Source of the DNA: a virus
Strand: one strand, 5' to 3'
IMG/VR virus record: IMGVR_UViG_3300024264_001555
Coordinates: 21,248 to 85,247 of that record
DNA length: 64,000 bases
The translations under genes and the position numbers were made by a program. Positions within the stretch are counted from its first letter, which is position 1. The number at the start of each line of letters is the position of its first letter. A model generated the notes under the pieces. That model worked only from the letters and a program-made list of their open reading frames with translations, was not told the DNA's origin and searched no databases. This document shows, piece by piece, positions 49,401 through 55,959 of the stretch.

Positions 49401-50205
49401 GGCCGCCAATATTAATATCATTACTAGCTACATAAAACAATTCATCCGGGGATTCTGTTCCTAATGTTAATTCTATAACGCCGCTTTCAACTTCTTGCGC
49501 CGTTATTCCTTCATCTAATAAAAATTCATCGTCTAATGTTCGTTTTGTTCTAAAAGTTAATGGAACTCCGGGAGTTGTAATTTCAAACCTATACTTTACA
49601 CCTCTGTATAATTTTAATGTTGGATTGTTAGTTAACCCGTCTGGACTGAATACGTAGGAATAATCGCCCAATGCCGACTGTAATTCTACAGTGTAAGTAC
49701 TTGCAATTTCTTTTTGTTCGCCAGGAATATCTACTGCTTGAGGACCATTCGGAAGCCAATAGTAATTTCTAAAATTAGTAAACTTATCCCAGTCAATATG
49801 TGGATCAATTGTATAAAATTCTTGTTTAGTATTTCTACTATGATTATTATTAACGCCACCAAAGTTTGCAATCTGATTAATATAATCTCTGTATTCTTGA
49901 TAATACGTTACATTATTATTCTGATCTTTAATAACGCTTACAGGCTCTAATTGATAATTAGCTCTATCGTCTGATACTTCGTCTAAATAAGTATCATTAA
50001 GAGAAAAAGATTTAGCTGTTTTTCTTCCAACAAAAGAATTAGTTTTTTCAGCAGTTCCTGGCTGTAATAATTGATCTAATGTAGATTGTAAAAACTTTTG
50101 ATTTTTTTCTGTTCTAAAGTACTTAGGTAAATGTCTAGCAGTTTCTCTTTTATTCGAGTTACCGTCCGGAATTGGAAATTCTTTTTGATTATCGTTATGA
50201 GCCAT
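34405..50205 (-). CDS. Giant baseplate-associated/adhesin-like virion protein (5,266 residues)
   Basis: A single uninterrupted 15.8-kb frame in the place of T4 gene 7, directly after gp6, which starts with an overlapping TAATG. The N-terminus (HLPKYFRTEKNQKFLQSTLD, then NFRNYYWLPNGPQ) looks like the large structural protein of marine T4-like phages. Further in I see several short units like carbohydrate-binding module 5/12 (WEPWKDYKVGDIVKYKEFYY near residue 1,710; NTDYQNGDIVKYEGLLWE near 2,210; FFVNDYVYYEGYFYEAL near 2,840; NYIVDEIIQYQNGNFYKAL near 2,915). Around 2,115-2,200 and 2,970-3,195 are FG-GAP/beta-propeller-like repeats (GKSLSISQDGNLIAIGAPGA). GxGY-type repeats (SGEGYVFPPL, SGSGYISKP, SGRGYNASS) follow between about 3,600 and 4,720. 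Residue positions are estimates. It probably builds a large baseplate-peripheral or receptor-binding structure. No frameshift or signal peptide is apparent. Confidence 0.8.
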   Translation of the reverse strand: MAHNDNQKEFPIPDGNSNKRETARHLPKYFRTEKNQKFLQSTLDQLLQPGTAEKTNSFVGRKTAKSFSLNDTYLDEVSDDRANYQLEPVSVIKDQNNNVTYYQEYRDYINQIANFGGVNNNHSRNTKQEFYTIDPHIDWDKFTNFRNYYWLPNGPQAVDIPGEQKEIASTYTVELQSALGDYSYVFSPDGLTNNPTLKLYRGVKYRFEITTPGVPLTFRTKRTLDDEFLLDEGITAQEVESGVIELTLGTESPDELFYVASNDINIGGLIRVANQEDASFIDVTSEILNKKAYTTRDGWALTNGLKIKFAGETIPSTYAEGEWYVEGIGDKINLVSSTDVDVSFPVGIDLTVPFDDIDGEGFDGLPFSQAIGYPKDKDYILINRASVDGNFWARYNRWFHKDVIDLSSRVNGVSVNLDQTQRASRPIIEFDAGLKLYNFGTKNKSSVDLIDNFTSDVFSTIEGGLGYNVDGIQLSQGMRVLFLNDPDPLVKGRVFEVTFINFKGSGETGQISLVETDDSIPQSGENVLVIRGNENGGKIWYFDGEIWNIAQEKTSVNQPPIFDVFDKDDESFSNTEKYIASSFRGTKIFGYKENQLTTDSELGFGISYRSISNVGDIVFDFNYNTDAFNYQDNDQITTIPINKGFLRKYYNNNTFESVGIYTKAHRMSEQKVILQYVNDRTRLTYPINCYNQSSYLDDLTVAVYVNNIRQKENVDFVLENNADKFKHVKFNNTVPVDSTIIIKCASSKPKNKNGYYEIASNLEKNPLNDDIESLTLGEISEHVATIVDSLIDEIGDEFTSTNFRDISNSSKYGKKFLKHSSPLNLSMYSLLDKDSNLIKSIRYAKKEYSKFKREFLEIAEGLEFNGSNKQHVDEIIKELTKSKTSSMPFYFSDMIPYGTAIKTRIIVEDPDARFFALNRQFTLDTLSTQAVTVYLNNTQLLHEKDYIFNSQGFIEITATKSFQDIIEINEYDTTNGSFIPPTPTKLGLYPLHQPEQFVDNSYSTPVTLIKGHDGSIVRAFNDYRDELILELEKRIFNNIKVKYDQTLFNIHNYLPGLNRNTGFSRQEVYTPMISDFLQWMTLVDTDYTINSYYDRQNSFTFNYSKLSDKNGDMLPGWWKGAFRHYFDTITPHLTPWTMLGYTIKPTWWEDQYGPAPYTKNNYLLWEDLEKGIIREPGKGFVINPLYARPGLTTFIPVDKNGNLLGPSDCNIPKKFNTVNLNDGFVFGDSAPVEEAWRNSSEFPFALLTSLAINNAPLLLATGYDRSRQVRNQLGHIVYSETDTYIKLQDIVTFSDAQDSQLIQTSGVVNYVQGYMASTLSDNFYNYQTALTSIQNNLAFKVGGFTDKSKFKLILDSRTPLNDGNVFIPEENYQIFLRTSSPLKTINYSGVIIELSAQGFVIRGYDREIPAFTYYPSYQSSNDISTNVGGVSESFVRWEANRTYSKDTIVEGAAGVYYRATSTFTSVNQIDTKNLVKLPKLPVTGGIDAIFKSKFNKSQTLSLQYGSTLRTVQEVIDFLLGYEAWLKDQGFRFEYFDGNEQIISDWKASAKEFMFWVTHKWGEGALISLSPAADQVYFETEYSIVDSVTDNFYGYSLLKADGKSLTQDLIKINRIEDNVFKLEPASATDGIYAIKLPVVQKEHVVLIDNLSVFNDIVYQPETGYRQDRIKIFGYRTGDWNGSLNIPGFIYSEVNISDWEPWKDYKVGDIVKYKEFYYTADKQVPGEEFFNFYSWKRLDDVPSSKLQPNFDYKATQFTDFYDLDTDNFDVEQQQLAQHLIGYQKRQYLENIVNDEVSAYKFYQGMIKEKGSKNSLDKLFDVLSETDSDSLDFYEEWAIKQGQYGSAEGFDEVEFKLDEQKFRLNPQPIKLTNLDNLEGLTYGIKDYEVFKKPSNYSTDLFPTLDTYSQFTRSPGFVNLDDTKYILSNYDDLLTLNIDTTLKGEYVWVGSSLNSWNVYQYDKIDTTLIGVQTLPEKVTDTTSAYELKLTLNNSPSVDVGEIIGVYDVITETVSANSVTTIQEQNSFSGFFKVTKKVLNIIYVESDDQYPEVIDCIGIITKFDSVKVANYKEANEFAQSGIIKDSLIWVENNNQNWKVLKNTQPYNLLQKIEGDTSEINDDFSRSIAVNDRNSIISIASPNAGNDGKISIYNRGGNNQDYQFSQFIEPNIEVANFGKQFGLGQGFSLDGKYLLVGAPSAANVKSRFKGPWDENTDYQNGDIVKYEGLLWEIIVDIQGAASAQEFGSFGSIIEILQKNNIFAAEASFKNIVTGNYPFSDVETDHVLIRAPRDQYNATGTGDTVFFDWYLQTTANQDQDVLEDRQPFDGAIPQINETFLESGLTIQKKVDVVLYIDVISAIPEIGDQVEAENVFGYVNYVFVDAGAATIYIERTSGQWSTTDNIFLESGEFVGQYVKQLPDEQIDVTADLGGYWYFDLGTTITVGDTRTDEGRSLAVYNIVPQGSVDLEAAGGNIYDLNNSVTNIGENSINSYIRTLTYQGTPGPGGSLNIIPSDLFIVRAPKDLTDKLVVGDEVGLEILRFPKYSDDSYVDITPTGLSYTDTNKKHTLYDLWTGYIDFDLDELTPPDQGGQPYEPRVGQFVRERTPNPGGTARVVFFQKFNNSRGRVYVTDVQGDWGIGNDGRYLEMIGTESDTFTSQTLGDIRATALGSEDLNIGSLCVFQLDAEIEDVPPASTIIGAEYLIYKDFEILGLPLLPNFPSSDNFDYKQVFNIKTDPNGSGNGLSNFGYFAVYEKENVSSFNVVNSFIVPDELDNLRIGSTIKIAKRNDLYKAFIGCAGNGTTNNPGRIYFVNNGTDDEGIVYNWELAKDKRYKGEFNSNKNFFVNDYVYYEGYFYEALTNIAGDGSTFIPTEWQLINSDQIRSIDYLGYVPNDTNILPEDFNYKGFFTKRSNYIVDEIIQYQNGNFYKALRNIPLNYNGFIDNNGVIEVPSADWELINFTLGGDQDLRLDSTNLVKFAEKFDVSDNAEVLVVTAEFNNGIRKVVIYRNVNDNYQKTQELVSPLVNDLNIEFGKSLSISQDGNLIAIGAPGADDSTLGDNIGAVYIYEQKDGTFELSQTLTSATPAEGEAFGSTIDFDGRTLYVSAYNASSDDDTTFDNTSTTFDNLFTAFKNKIKINGAVYVYDRIDNSLIFGQAIDYHTYLDRDSVAEIDRFGRNILAKNNHIYVAVPEYTNSSGNTGILLDYRRPGTEKLWSIHRENQPTVDLEKIKSIFLYDSKKNELVQYLDYIDPAQGKIAGPADQEIRYKTTVDPAVYTLGTSNLVVDETLSWGPEQKGRVWWDLSNAKFYDVYQGNLIYKANNFNTLYPGASIDVYEWVESKYTPEDWDKLSITSRGAAENITGTTKYGSVSYSSRRVYDPVVGSFTTYFYYWVKNKTTVPDILGRKLSVNAVSKLIEDPKGEQYKFISFADSSSFVLHNCGKLLKDSDIVLNIQYWTTGNKYSNIHNQYQIVTEGLSTSVPNDTIINKVFDSLVGYDSQGRNVPDATLSVREKYGILNKPRQSMFVNRSEALKQVIERVNLIFKENLIIDEKDTSLLFDNDPAPKITSGRYDTVIDNHVDLQFVSSARAQTAELTPIVENGRIVRVDIANPGRSYKVVPTYEITGQGADAKLAISLNALGQIDNVAVLNQGYNYNENTVISVRPIAVLVNSDETANSQWALYHRISNEWIRVASQAYDVKSYWDYIDWYATDYDQFTQVNHLIDFTYNLQGLDANNGDIVKVLNAGGEGWILLEKIDEQDTIDYTVNYKTVGKQNGTIKLKETLYSFDNSLIGFDNQTFDTQFFDKQPIAEVRIILKALKDNIFVADLADEFNNLFFVCLRYVFTEQGYVDWAFKTSFIKAQHNVGDLQQKVTFKNDNLTSFENYINEVKPYKSKIREYVSTYSKLENTSNIISDFDSPPRFNSTTGAITATDVKVVNGVLFNTGQTAVIDQSWLANLTYEVIEINISDSGEGYVFPPLIEIEGDATAKVSLGPNGILSKVIITNSGSGYISKPNIVINGALKEGGRPAKLDAVIGNSPVRSMHTVVKFDRISGQFFITQLNETESFVATGSKTVFDLKWPMDMRTNTVEVTVDGELVLGSNYSYNNLINRKDGYDKFYGRIEFIDPPANEVVVEVNYKKSINMLDAQDRINLFYNPTDGQIGKDISQLMDGVDYGGVEVKSFEFGAPPGWDTGDWYTDNWDVFDENYDDESFETDGSTLVFDLAKPLESGVTYNVYINGTRVDDSNWDGTSSVESNPYAFMAPLIGDGVTDTLVFDNEIRFRQVVDELDNGSGNDNPPGNIITIRRATSDGSQEVSGSSYDTALTGGDLAYTTATGISAEDINIDGDGFVTPTTSKGPEEVVPGQIMDTLDITVYERPNSGTGVIEVDNFKGDGQTQEFNLTQTPISLQSVIVKKNYIIVNPAEYRVDIPNSKVVFYTEPANGDNISIISSSLGGTNLVDYGETYTDASTYIYETTISYSSENTAYVTVNGVELPFELIDDNGKTAIKFSESLPANRLIQYGVFDSNIETFSKISIDEITADGSSISYELSRAPFEQQPTSYYTVVTVNNERVLNAGYSERFIVEESVLQYKMKVWQIPVGSVEGTELKVFLNDRELTFLQEWTYEGAGSFNARISPDAQPGSTIILNRGVANAGDELKVFILSTGEYRFGYFDTDNDFVDTSGKQTAAILTPVIEDGVITEVTIVDSGRGYNASSGISAKSDTGTGAELEITVDELGSIQSVIVNNGGRDYNSSTTIITELVPVPAIIYFDETFESGDIIKVYQFTNHDGLGIEREKYNVVERTQMTVGTPGYYDSRLLKNNLIDLRKQAVSVDYVWINVNGKWLIPTADYILLEDKKRIRFVTTLNDYDIVDIIHFAAPSVSNRIGWRQFKDMLNRTTYLRLSSEDEFTITSPLHWYDRTIEVSEGYENLPQPTANSKYPGVIFIDGERIEYFRREDNILKQLRRGTMGTGVKDIYIAGTTMYNQGIDSVIPYKDEEDRFSVTSGKYTDMTTYYPDTESEIVVDTITYDFNNNTVFPVRVADVYEQIATVTGSGFRSGVQVFMQDAEGISRELEKVSSTDTEIQFHTETMPVGAYDLVIYNPREEAPAVRAAESLVLPKFLPYVQILVDFNPEAFTDVVTNPTETGDWYKAPFDEGGIPTEYWQALNIEVFSNGRRLRKNPVTVYDVNSGQFSPDGDIQLEAEFAVNKNEGAYVRLTTPPAPETTLTIVRKLGEEWREIETTSPLTFKPLGNSNTEVATFLRGKTINLPR

Positions 50206-53200
50206 TAGTAAGTATTTCCTCTATTAATATTAGTAATTACATTTTGTGTTGGACTAACTTTTGTAGCTGTTTCGTCCAACGCAGAACTTTGAATTCCTAC
50301 ATTTGCCGACGACACTTCTGTTACTATATTACTATCTGCTTTAAGCTTTGACGCAGTAACCGCATCAATTATTTCAATATTATCCACGGACGCTCCGCTA
50401 ATAAAAATTTCATTGCTTTCTGATTTTATTTCAAATAGACTTCCAAAACCTTGATCGCCTTGATTTGGAACTATTATAAATGTTGATAAGTCAGGCGATA
50501 ATTTGTACATTACATAATTTGCAAGTTCTGAGAAATAAAATGTTTCGCCAAAATCCCAATTTTCTAATGCAAAAAATTGATTAATTGCTGTAATTACTCT
50601 TGTCTTTATGTCGTTGTTGTTTAAAACTTTGTCTTTATTTTTTACAACTTTAAATGTAGCTTGCAAATCTTCTTCCGCATTTGATCCAAATAGTACTTTG
50701 TACTTAACTGGATGATATATAATTTCGTCTGTAAGTGACTTAATTTGGTTTAAACTTGGTGCATAAGAAATATGCATCTGATCGCTACTCGGCGGCAATG
50801 GCTTTGTTGTTGATTTATTCAATAGCCAATTTCTATAAGATGTATCATAATTTCTTTCTAGCAAATACATATCAATGATATTACTTGCGCTAGGATCAAT
50901 TCTTTCATTTGCACTTGCAGAATGAACATATCTAAATTTAAGATCAGTTCTACCTAGTCTAGCTTTGTAATCTGCACTAATATTTAATTTTAAAATCGAC
51001 TGATCTAATACTTCAAAAATGTCATTATCTATATAATAAAATACTTGGCCGTTACTATATTCACTAAATGGACGTACTTCTGATTTAGAACTTAAAATAA
51101 TAACTTCTTTATTAGCATTGTCAAGATAATTGAAATCTTCAACGCCGTCAGTAGATTTTATTCTTTTAAAAATAACATATTTGTTTAATGTGTTTACTGA
51201 TGGTGAAGCAATTTCTTCAAACAAGTCTGCGTCATCAACAATTCCGTCTTCGTCTGCATCAAAAAAACTTATTTCAATTTTTTTGCTATCAACATACCCT
51301 TCAACATCACGGTATATGTCAACAATTTCCCAGTTATAATCTTTAGTAAACGCACTCGTACTGTCCGGCTGATAGTTTACACTTAAAACTGATATTAGAT
51401 CTTTAATAATTTTACCTGAATTACTATCATAAATTTTTTCTGTCGGATCATAATAAAATTTAATTTCCTTGTCGCTTTCAAAAACGTAACGCATGCCTCT
51501 ATAGGTCACACTATAACGTTCTCCATCTGTTTCAAAAAGTAAGATCCAACTAGCATCAAGTTGTTGATTTGTAGTGTCTCCTGATTTACCAGTCGAAAAC
51601 TCTGAGCCAATGGATAGGTTGTTTTCTGTAACAATTCTCCATTCACTAGCTGTTTGATCAAATCGTAGACCAAACGTTTTGTAGGCAAAGATCTGATCAA
51701 TAACTTGTTGTTTTACGCTTGCAATTAAGTTATTTGGCAATGCCGGTTTAATTTCTGATAAAATTGCACCTGTTGGAATTTCGTCATTTAAGTAAACAGC
51801 ACCGGTATTATCATCTCTAATTTCAAATCCTGTTCCGTTAACTGAAATTAATTTAACCCATTTATATGTTGTATCTCCTATAATTGAAGGATTACCCGAA
51901 ACAATGTCTAAATCTTTATTAAAGTGCGAGCCTGTTGGTGCAATAAATTTAATAAGTGTGCCTTGTTTTAGTAGTGAAAGGATTGAAGATGTAAAGCTAC
52001 CTAATTTTAGTGCAGCACCTTCTTTATTTTTAAAATATCCTGTACTTAAATTAGTTTCAGTTGTTTCTTGATTCCAAGTAATTTCTAAGTCTCCTGTTAA
52101 AATTCTTGGAAACTTGTCAAAGTAATAATTCCTAACTTTTTTATTAGACAATACTGGTAAAATAGAATTTAATATAACTCCCTCAACGTCTGTCTTAGTT
52201 TGAAATGCAAAATTTACTAACAAATCACTATATTCTTTATACAAGACTCCGTCGTTGCCATATAGTGTAGTTTTACTGTATTTTCCAGTAGCATCAATTA
52301 AATCAAAATATCGACTAATGCCACTTGATGTTCTGTTTACTGATTTTGATTTTACAATATTTTGACTAATTCCTAGTGGAGCAAGTTGATAGTCTTCACC
52401 CGTTACCATTCTATTTTGTGTATAATATGTTGACGGTGCATTGAATCGTATACTGTCTGTAGATTCGCTTTCTGCACTGTTATCAACAGTATACTGAAGA
52501 TTGTATATTAATCTTAATGTTTCTGTTTTTCCACTTCTTGAGATATACGAGATACTAATAGAAACATTGCTAAGATCTCTGGGAGTTACAATTGTTCTGT
52601 CATTTTGGCTTGTTCTGTAATATACTCTAAATGAACCCTTTGGTAAGTTTCCAAAAATACCATCACTAAACATTAAACTTATTCTGTCATCTACACGAGT
52701 AAGAACACTGTAAATATTTCTTTCTTTTTTAGACAAACTATTGTAAATAATATTGTTGCCTTGCAATGCTTCAACTTTAGTCCAAAGTTCACTTTCATTG
52801 CCTAAACTATCTAAACCATAAAGCCATACATCAGAGTCATTAATATCTAACGCTTCAACTGATATTGCCTGATTAGTACTAGGACTGTTTACAGTAAATA
52901 CTCCCTGGTCTAATGTGCCTTGTCTAAAGTGCGAGAAAAATCCTGTATTTGGACTTGTAATTCCTTTGCCATCATCCTTAAAAATAAATGCAAATTTATT
53001 TCCTGGAAACGGTGCTTCTTCTAAAACAGCATCAGCACTTATATCTGTTGATGTTATTTCGAACTGCAAACTTCTTCCATCAATTACTTTATTAAAAGAA
53101 AATATCGGGACATCGTTATTTACACTGTTAAATCGGTACTGCTCAGTAGTTATACCATTAATAATTTCGTTTTTATTAGAGCGCCCAAAAGTATTGTTTA

Positions 53201-53696
53201 CAGGAAGTGATAAATTTAAAATTTTAATAAACTGTTCATACCACTCTGAATTAGACGGGTCATTCCAAACAATAGTTTGTCCTTGTAAATTTATATTATT
53301 ACTATCATAAACTTCTTCAGATGTTCTAACGCTTTGTAATTTTAAAAGACCGTTTGCTGCTTGATTACGCTTAGGATTGTAAGACAACAAACGTGCTAGA
53401 CGCAGTACACTTTCTCTACGTTCTGCAAGTTCTAAATAGTTTTCTCTTGCATTAAGATCTATACGGAATGCAATATTTTGTCCTAGGTAGGCGATAAGGT
53501 CAATAAGTGCAAGGTATTCGGAACTTTCTGTATAATCGTTAAAATCTTCAGGATAATTTTCCCGTAAATACTGAACCATTGTTCTACGAAGATTATCAAA
53601 ATCGTAGCTTTTAAAATCTGCATTTCTAAAACTTTGGTAAACACGTTTCCAGTCTTCAGAAAGTAGTAATCTATTTTGTCTATCGCTTGAGGACAT
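50205..53696 (-). CDS. 6: Baseplate wedge subunit gp6-like
   Basis: 1,163 residues, nearly twice T4 gp6 (660). The N-terminus WKRVYQSFRNADFKSYDFDNLRRTMVQYLRENYPEDFNDYTESSEYLALIDLIAYLGQNIAFRIDLNARENYLELA is diagnostic of the gp6/J-type baseplate wedge family; I quote it here only in pieces: SYDFDNLRRTMVQYL, YPEDFNDYTESSEYL, IAFRIDLNARENYL. Next to gp25 it occupies the T4 order 25-6-7. A CTAAATA element lies upstream. gp6 forms the inner wedge ring that changes shape when the sheath contracts. Confidence 0.88.
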   Translation of the reverse strand: MSSSDRQNRLLLSEDWKRVYQSFRNADFKSYDFDNLRRTMVQYLRENYPEDFNDYTESSEYLALIDLIAYLGQNIAFRIDLNARENYLELAERRESVLRLARLLSYNPKRNQAANGLLKLQSVRTSEEVYDSNNINLQGQTIVWNDPSNSEWYEQFIKILNLSLPVNNTFGRSNKNEIINGITTEQYRFNSVNNDVPIFSFNKVIDGRSLQFEITSTDISADAVLEEAPFPGNKFAFIFKDDGKGITSPNTGFFSHFRQGTLDQGVFTVNSPSTNQAISVEALDINDSDVWLYGLDSLGNESELWTKVEALQGNNIIYNSLSKKERNIYSVLTRVDDRISLMFSDGIFGNLPKGSFRVYYRTSQNDRTIVTPRDLSNVSISISYISRSGKTETLRLIYNLQYTVDNSAESESTDSIRFNAPSTYYTQNRMVTGEDYQLAPLGISQNIVKSKSVNRTSSGISRYFDLIDATGKYSKTTLYGNDGVLYKEYSDLLVNFAFQTKTDVEGVILNSILPVLSNKKVRNYYFDKFPRILTGDLEITWNQETTETNLSTGYFKNKEGAALKLGSFTSSILSLLKQGTLIKFIAPTGSHFNKDLDIVSGNPSIIGDTTYKWVKLISVNGTGFEIRDDNTGAVYLNDEIPTGAILSEIKPALPNNLIASVKQQVIDQIFAYKTFGLRFDQTASEWRIVTENNLSIGSEFSTGKSGDTTNQQLDASWILLFETDGERYSVTYRGMRYVFESDKEIKFYYDPTEKIYDSNSGKIIKDLISVLSVNYQPDSTSAFTKDYNWEIVDIYRDVEGYVDSKKIEISFFDADEDGIVDDADLFEEIASPSVNTLNKYVIFKRIKSTDGVEDFNYLDNANKEVIILSSKSEVRPFSEYSNGQVFYYIDNDIFEVLDQSILKLNISADYKARLGRTDLKFRYVHSASANERIDPSASNIIDMYLLERNYDTSYRNWLLNKSTTKPLPPSSDQMHISYAPSLNQIKSLTDEIIYHPVKYKVLFGSNAEEDLQATFKVVKNKDKVLNNNDIKTRVITAINQFFALENWDFGETFYFSELANYVMYKLSPDLSTFIIVPNQGDQGFGSLFEIKSESNEIFISGASVDNIEIIDAVTASKLKADSNIVTEVSSANVGIQSSALDETATKVSPTQNVITNINRGNTY

Positions 53697-53719
53697 TTGT
53701 ATTCCTTATCTTATTGTAA

Positions 53720-53726
53720 TATTTAG
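53720..53726 (-). promoter_or_regulatory. Late-type promoter element CTAAATA
   Basis: The minus strand reads CTAAATA 24-30 bases upstream of the gp6 start. This variant has been reported as a late element in cyanophages. It lies in the 55-base gap between gp25 and gp6, the largest in the baseplate block. Confidence 0.45.
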
Positions 53727-53751
53727 CAATTTAAGATAACTGCGTATATAA

Positions 53752-54204
53752 TTATGCTGTAAAAAATCCGGCATCTTCGTCGAATTGTAACTGTAATTTT
53801 TCAACTATAGAATAAGGTAGATACACTAGTTCGCAAGATATAGAAATACCGTTTTCGTAACTATCAACAATAATCTGGTTTACACTTACACGCTGATCAT
53901 AATTAACAATCTCCGAAACATCTTGTATTATTTTATTTTTTATCTGATCAGTTAGAGGTTCAAACAATATATCCCAAATAATGGTGCCAAAACTTGGATC
54001 TGATAACTTTTCACCCTTTCGTATGTGGAAGTGATTAATAATATCCTGTTTAATAAGGGAAATATCATACAAAACATTACTGTCGCCATAAGTGCTAATA
54101 GTACTAAATCCTTTGTATGTAGGTGCCTTTACATACTCTAAATCTTTATTAGTATTACTCTTTACGCTAACTTGTTTATATAACTTTTTTTCTATTGTAC
54201 TCAT
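53752..54204 (-). CDS. 25: Baseplate wedge subunit gp25-like
   Basis: 150 residues, slightly longer than T4 gp25 (132). DISLIKQDIINHFHIRKGEKLSDPSFGTIIWDILFEPLTDQ holds the recognisable GPW/gp25 motif (RKGE...P.FG...W) followed by IVNYDQRVSVNQIIVDSYENGISISCELVYLPYS. gp25 joins gp6 and gp53 in the wedge core and is the nucleation site of the sheath. The start abuts the gp5 stop (TAAATG). Confidence 0.9.
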   Translation of the reverse strand: MSTIEKKLYKQVSVKSNTNKDLEYVKAPTYKGFSTISTYGDSNVLYDISLIKQDIINHFHIRKGEKLSDPSFGTIIWDILFEPLTDQIKNKIIQDVSEIVNYDQRVSVNQIIVDSYENGISISCELVYLPYSIVEKLQLQFDEDAGFFTA

Positions 54205-55956
54205 TTATTGCCCCTTTGCAAATGTATCATCCTGTGGCGGAAATTCAAACGGAGAATCATCCGGTTCTGGTCTTTCATTTTCTGTAGACCGAGTTTCATC
54301 TGGAACATAAGATCCTGGGTCTAAATTTTCGTGTTCTTTCCAAGGTTCGTGCTGCGGAATGCGTTTTGGGTAACATGCAAATTCTTCACCTTCAAACTCG
54401 GCTGCTTCGTCAGCGGAAGTTACTACCGCTCTTGCTCCTTCGACGGCGGGCATCGAGACTGTTGTATTTCCTGGTACAGGGTCAGGTGCATGTACTGTAC
54501 CATTTAACCCTATAAAGCCCGCACTTATTGCAGCAGTTGACCTACCAGATAGTCCTACATTTTGCCCTTCAAAACCTACAGTTGCAGTTGCAGTTCCTGC
54601 AATATTCTGCTGTGCAGTAAGACTAATAGATCCTGCGTCTGCTGAAAAATTAATATCTTGTTGAGTCTTAATATCAAAGTTCCGTTGGGTCATTTTTACA
54701 TCTGAACTTACTTCGGTTTCTGCACTGCCTTCTACAAATACTAATTTGTTGCCTTTGACAACTAAATGTTTGTCTTGTTCAACATAGGTAAATGACTCTT
54801 TGTCAATTCTAATGTCTGAATTTTCTTCTACATGCATTTTATAATTTAACGCATGATGCGTTGTAGTTTCCAATGAATGCATTTTGATATTTTTATCTGC
54901 AACAAAATTAATGTCTTCTTTAGCAGCAAAATTTATGTCTCTTCCTGCATTAAAATTTATATCATTTTCGGTATTAACACTTATGCTATCTTTAGAATAT
55001 ATTTCAATTTTGCCATTAGCAGTCATTTCTATCCAACTGTTTCCGCTGCCATGAGAAATATAAATTAAATCTTCCGTGTTGTGCATTAAAATTTGATGAC
55101 CAGTTCTAGTTTGTAATCTAATCAGATCATTTGCTGGCAATGTTGGGTCACCACTTTGATCACCTTTTTCGGCATTGGCATATTCTAGCGGACCATCAGC
55201 TGCTGGCTTTTTTCTAAACAGTGTCATGTCGCCGTCGTCCATTACAAAACTAGAGCCGCCTAATCTGTTATATGGTCGTTGTATCGAAGTAGCAGGTGTA
55301 GGACCGTATTGATGCTTAGGGCCCTGTATGTCTTCAGGTCCCGGAGTACTTATGCCAAATACTTTACTTGGAACTTCTCGCCTAGCACTAGAAGTATTAG
55401 ATCCTCTAATATGATCTTTTATTAATCCAGTCTCGTTGTAACGTGTAAAGCGGTCACTATCTATTGCCGGCTTAGTTGCCTTTGTTGGATCGCTACCATT
55501 GAGTTGTGTTGTTAATTTGTTGAATTCACCAACTGGTAATGCAGCTGACTGATCAGCATTATTAAATGTTGTTCCTGCATTGCCCGGAGTCATAAAATTC
55601 ATACCTGTATCAGGTACACATCCTATCCAATAAGCACTAGAATAGTTACCTTCTGGCATTACTACAATTACTTGTGTTCCTATATCAGGCGGTACAGCCC
55701 AAAACCCGTAACTTTTCTGCGTACTTGCATAATCAGTACCTCTTCCTAACCCAGAATACGGACTTTGTCCGTAAAACGGACTAGCATACTTACAGTTTAC
55801 AGTTTGTCCTGTAATGCTACCACTTTCGTTGTTTTTTAATATTTCTACTTGTACGCCGCCCATGTAAGTTGTATCAAGGTGACTTACTACTTTACCTAAA
55901 AATACACCTGTGTTATTTGACGCTCTGTCGCTATTATCTCTTCTTTCAAGTGCCAT
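54205..55956 (-). CDS. 5: Baseplate hub / spike gp5-like protein without lysozyme domain
   Basis: 583 residues. Residues about 17-115 form a gp5-type OB-fold (FLGKVVSHLDTTYMGGVQVEIL, GFWAVPPDIGTQVIVVMPEG, YWIGCVPD). Residues about 285-480 have VgrG/gp5C-style beta-helix repeats (TENDINFNAGRDINFAAKED). In T4 a lysozyme lies between these; here the linker (residues about 120-280) shows no lysozyme signature, so this is a spike without peptidoglycan cleavage. A Pro/Glu-rich tail (SFEFPPQDD-type) ends the protein. It would penetrate the cell envelope as part of the central hub. Confidence 0.82.
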   Translation of the reverse strand: MALERRDNSDRASNNTGVFLGKVVSHLDTTYMGGVQVEILKNNESGSITGQTVNCKYASPFYGQSPYSGLGRGTDYASTQKSYGFWAVPPDIGTQVIVVMPEGNYSSAYWIGCVPDTGMNFMTPGNAGTTFNNADQSAALPVGEFNKLTTQLNGSDPTKATKPAIDSDRFTRYNETGLIKDHIRGSNTSSARREVPSKVFGISTPGPEDIQGPKHQYGPTPATSIQRPYNRLGGSSFVMDDGDMTLFRKKPAADGPLEYANAEKGDQSGDPTLPANDLIRLQTRTGHQILMHNTEDLIYISHGSGNSWIEMTANGKIEIYSKDSISVNTENDINFNAGRDINFAAKEDINFVADKNIKMHSLETTTHHALNYKMHVEENSDIRIDKESFTYVEQDKHLVVKGNKLVFVEGSAETEVSSDVKMTQRNFDIKTQQDINFSADAGSISLTAQQNIAGTATATVGFEGQNVGLSGRSTAAISAGFIGLNGTVHAPDPVPGNTTVSMPAVEGARAVVTSADEAAEFEGEEFACYPKRIPQHEPWKEHENLDPGSYVPDETRSTENERPEPDDSPFEFPPQDDTFAKGQ

Positions 55957-55959
55957 AAT

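Noticed and set aside
34405-50205. Alternative-frame reading frames of 60-155 residues on the opposite strand of the giant gene
   Set aside because: They are shadows: no ribosome binding sites, low-complexity Ser/Ile/Leu-rich composition from reading AT-rich antisense sequence.
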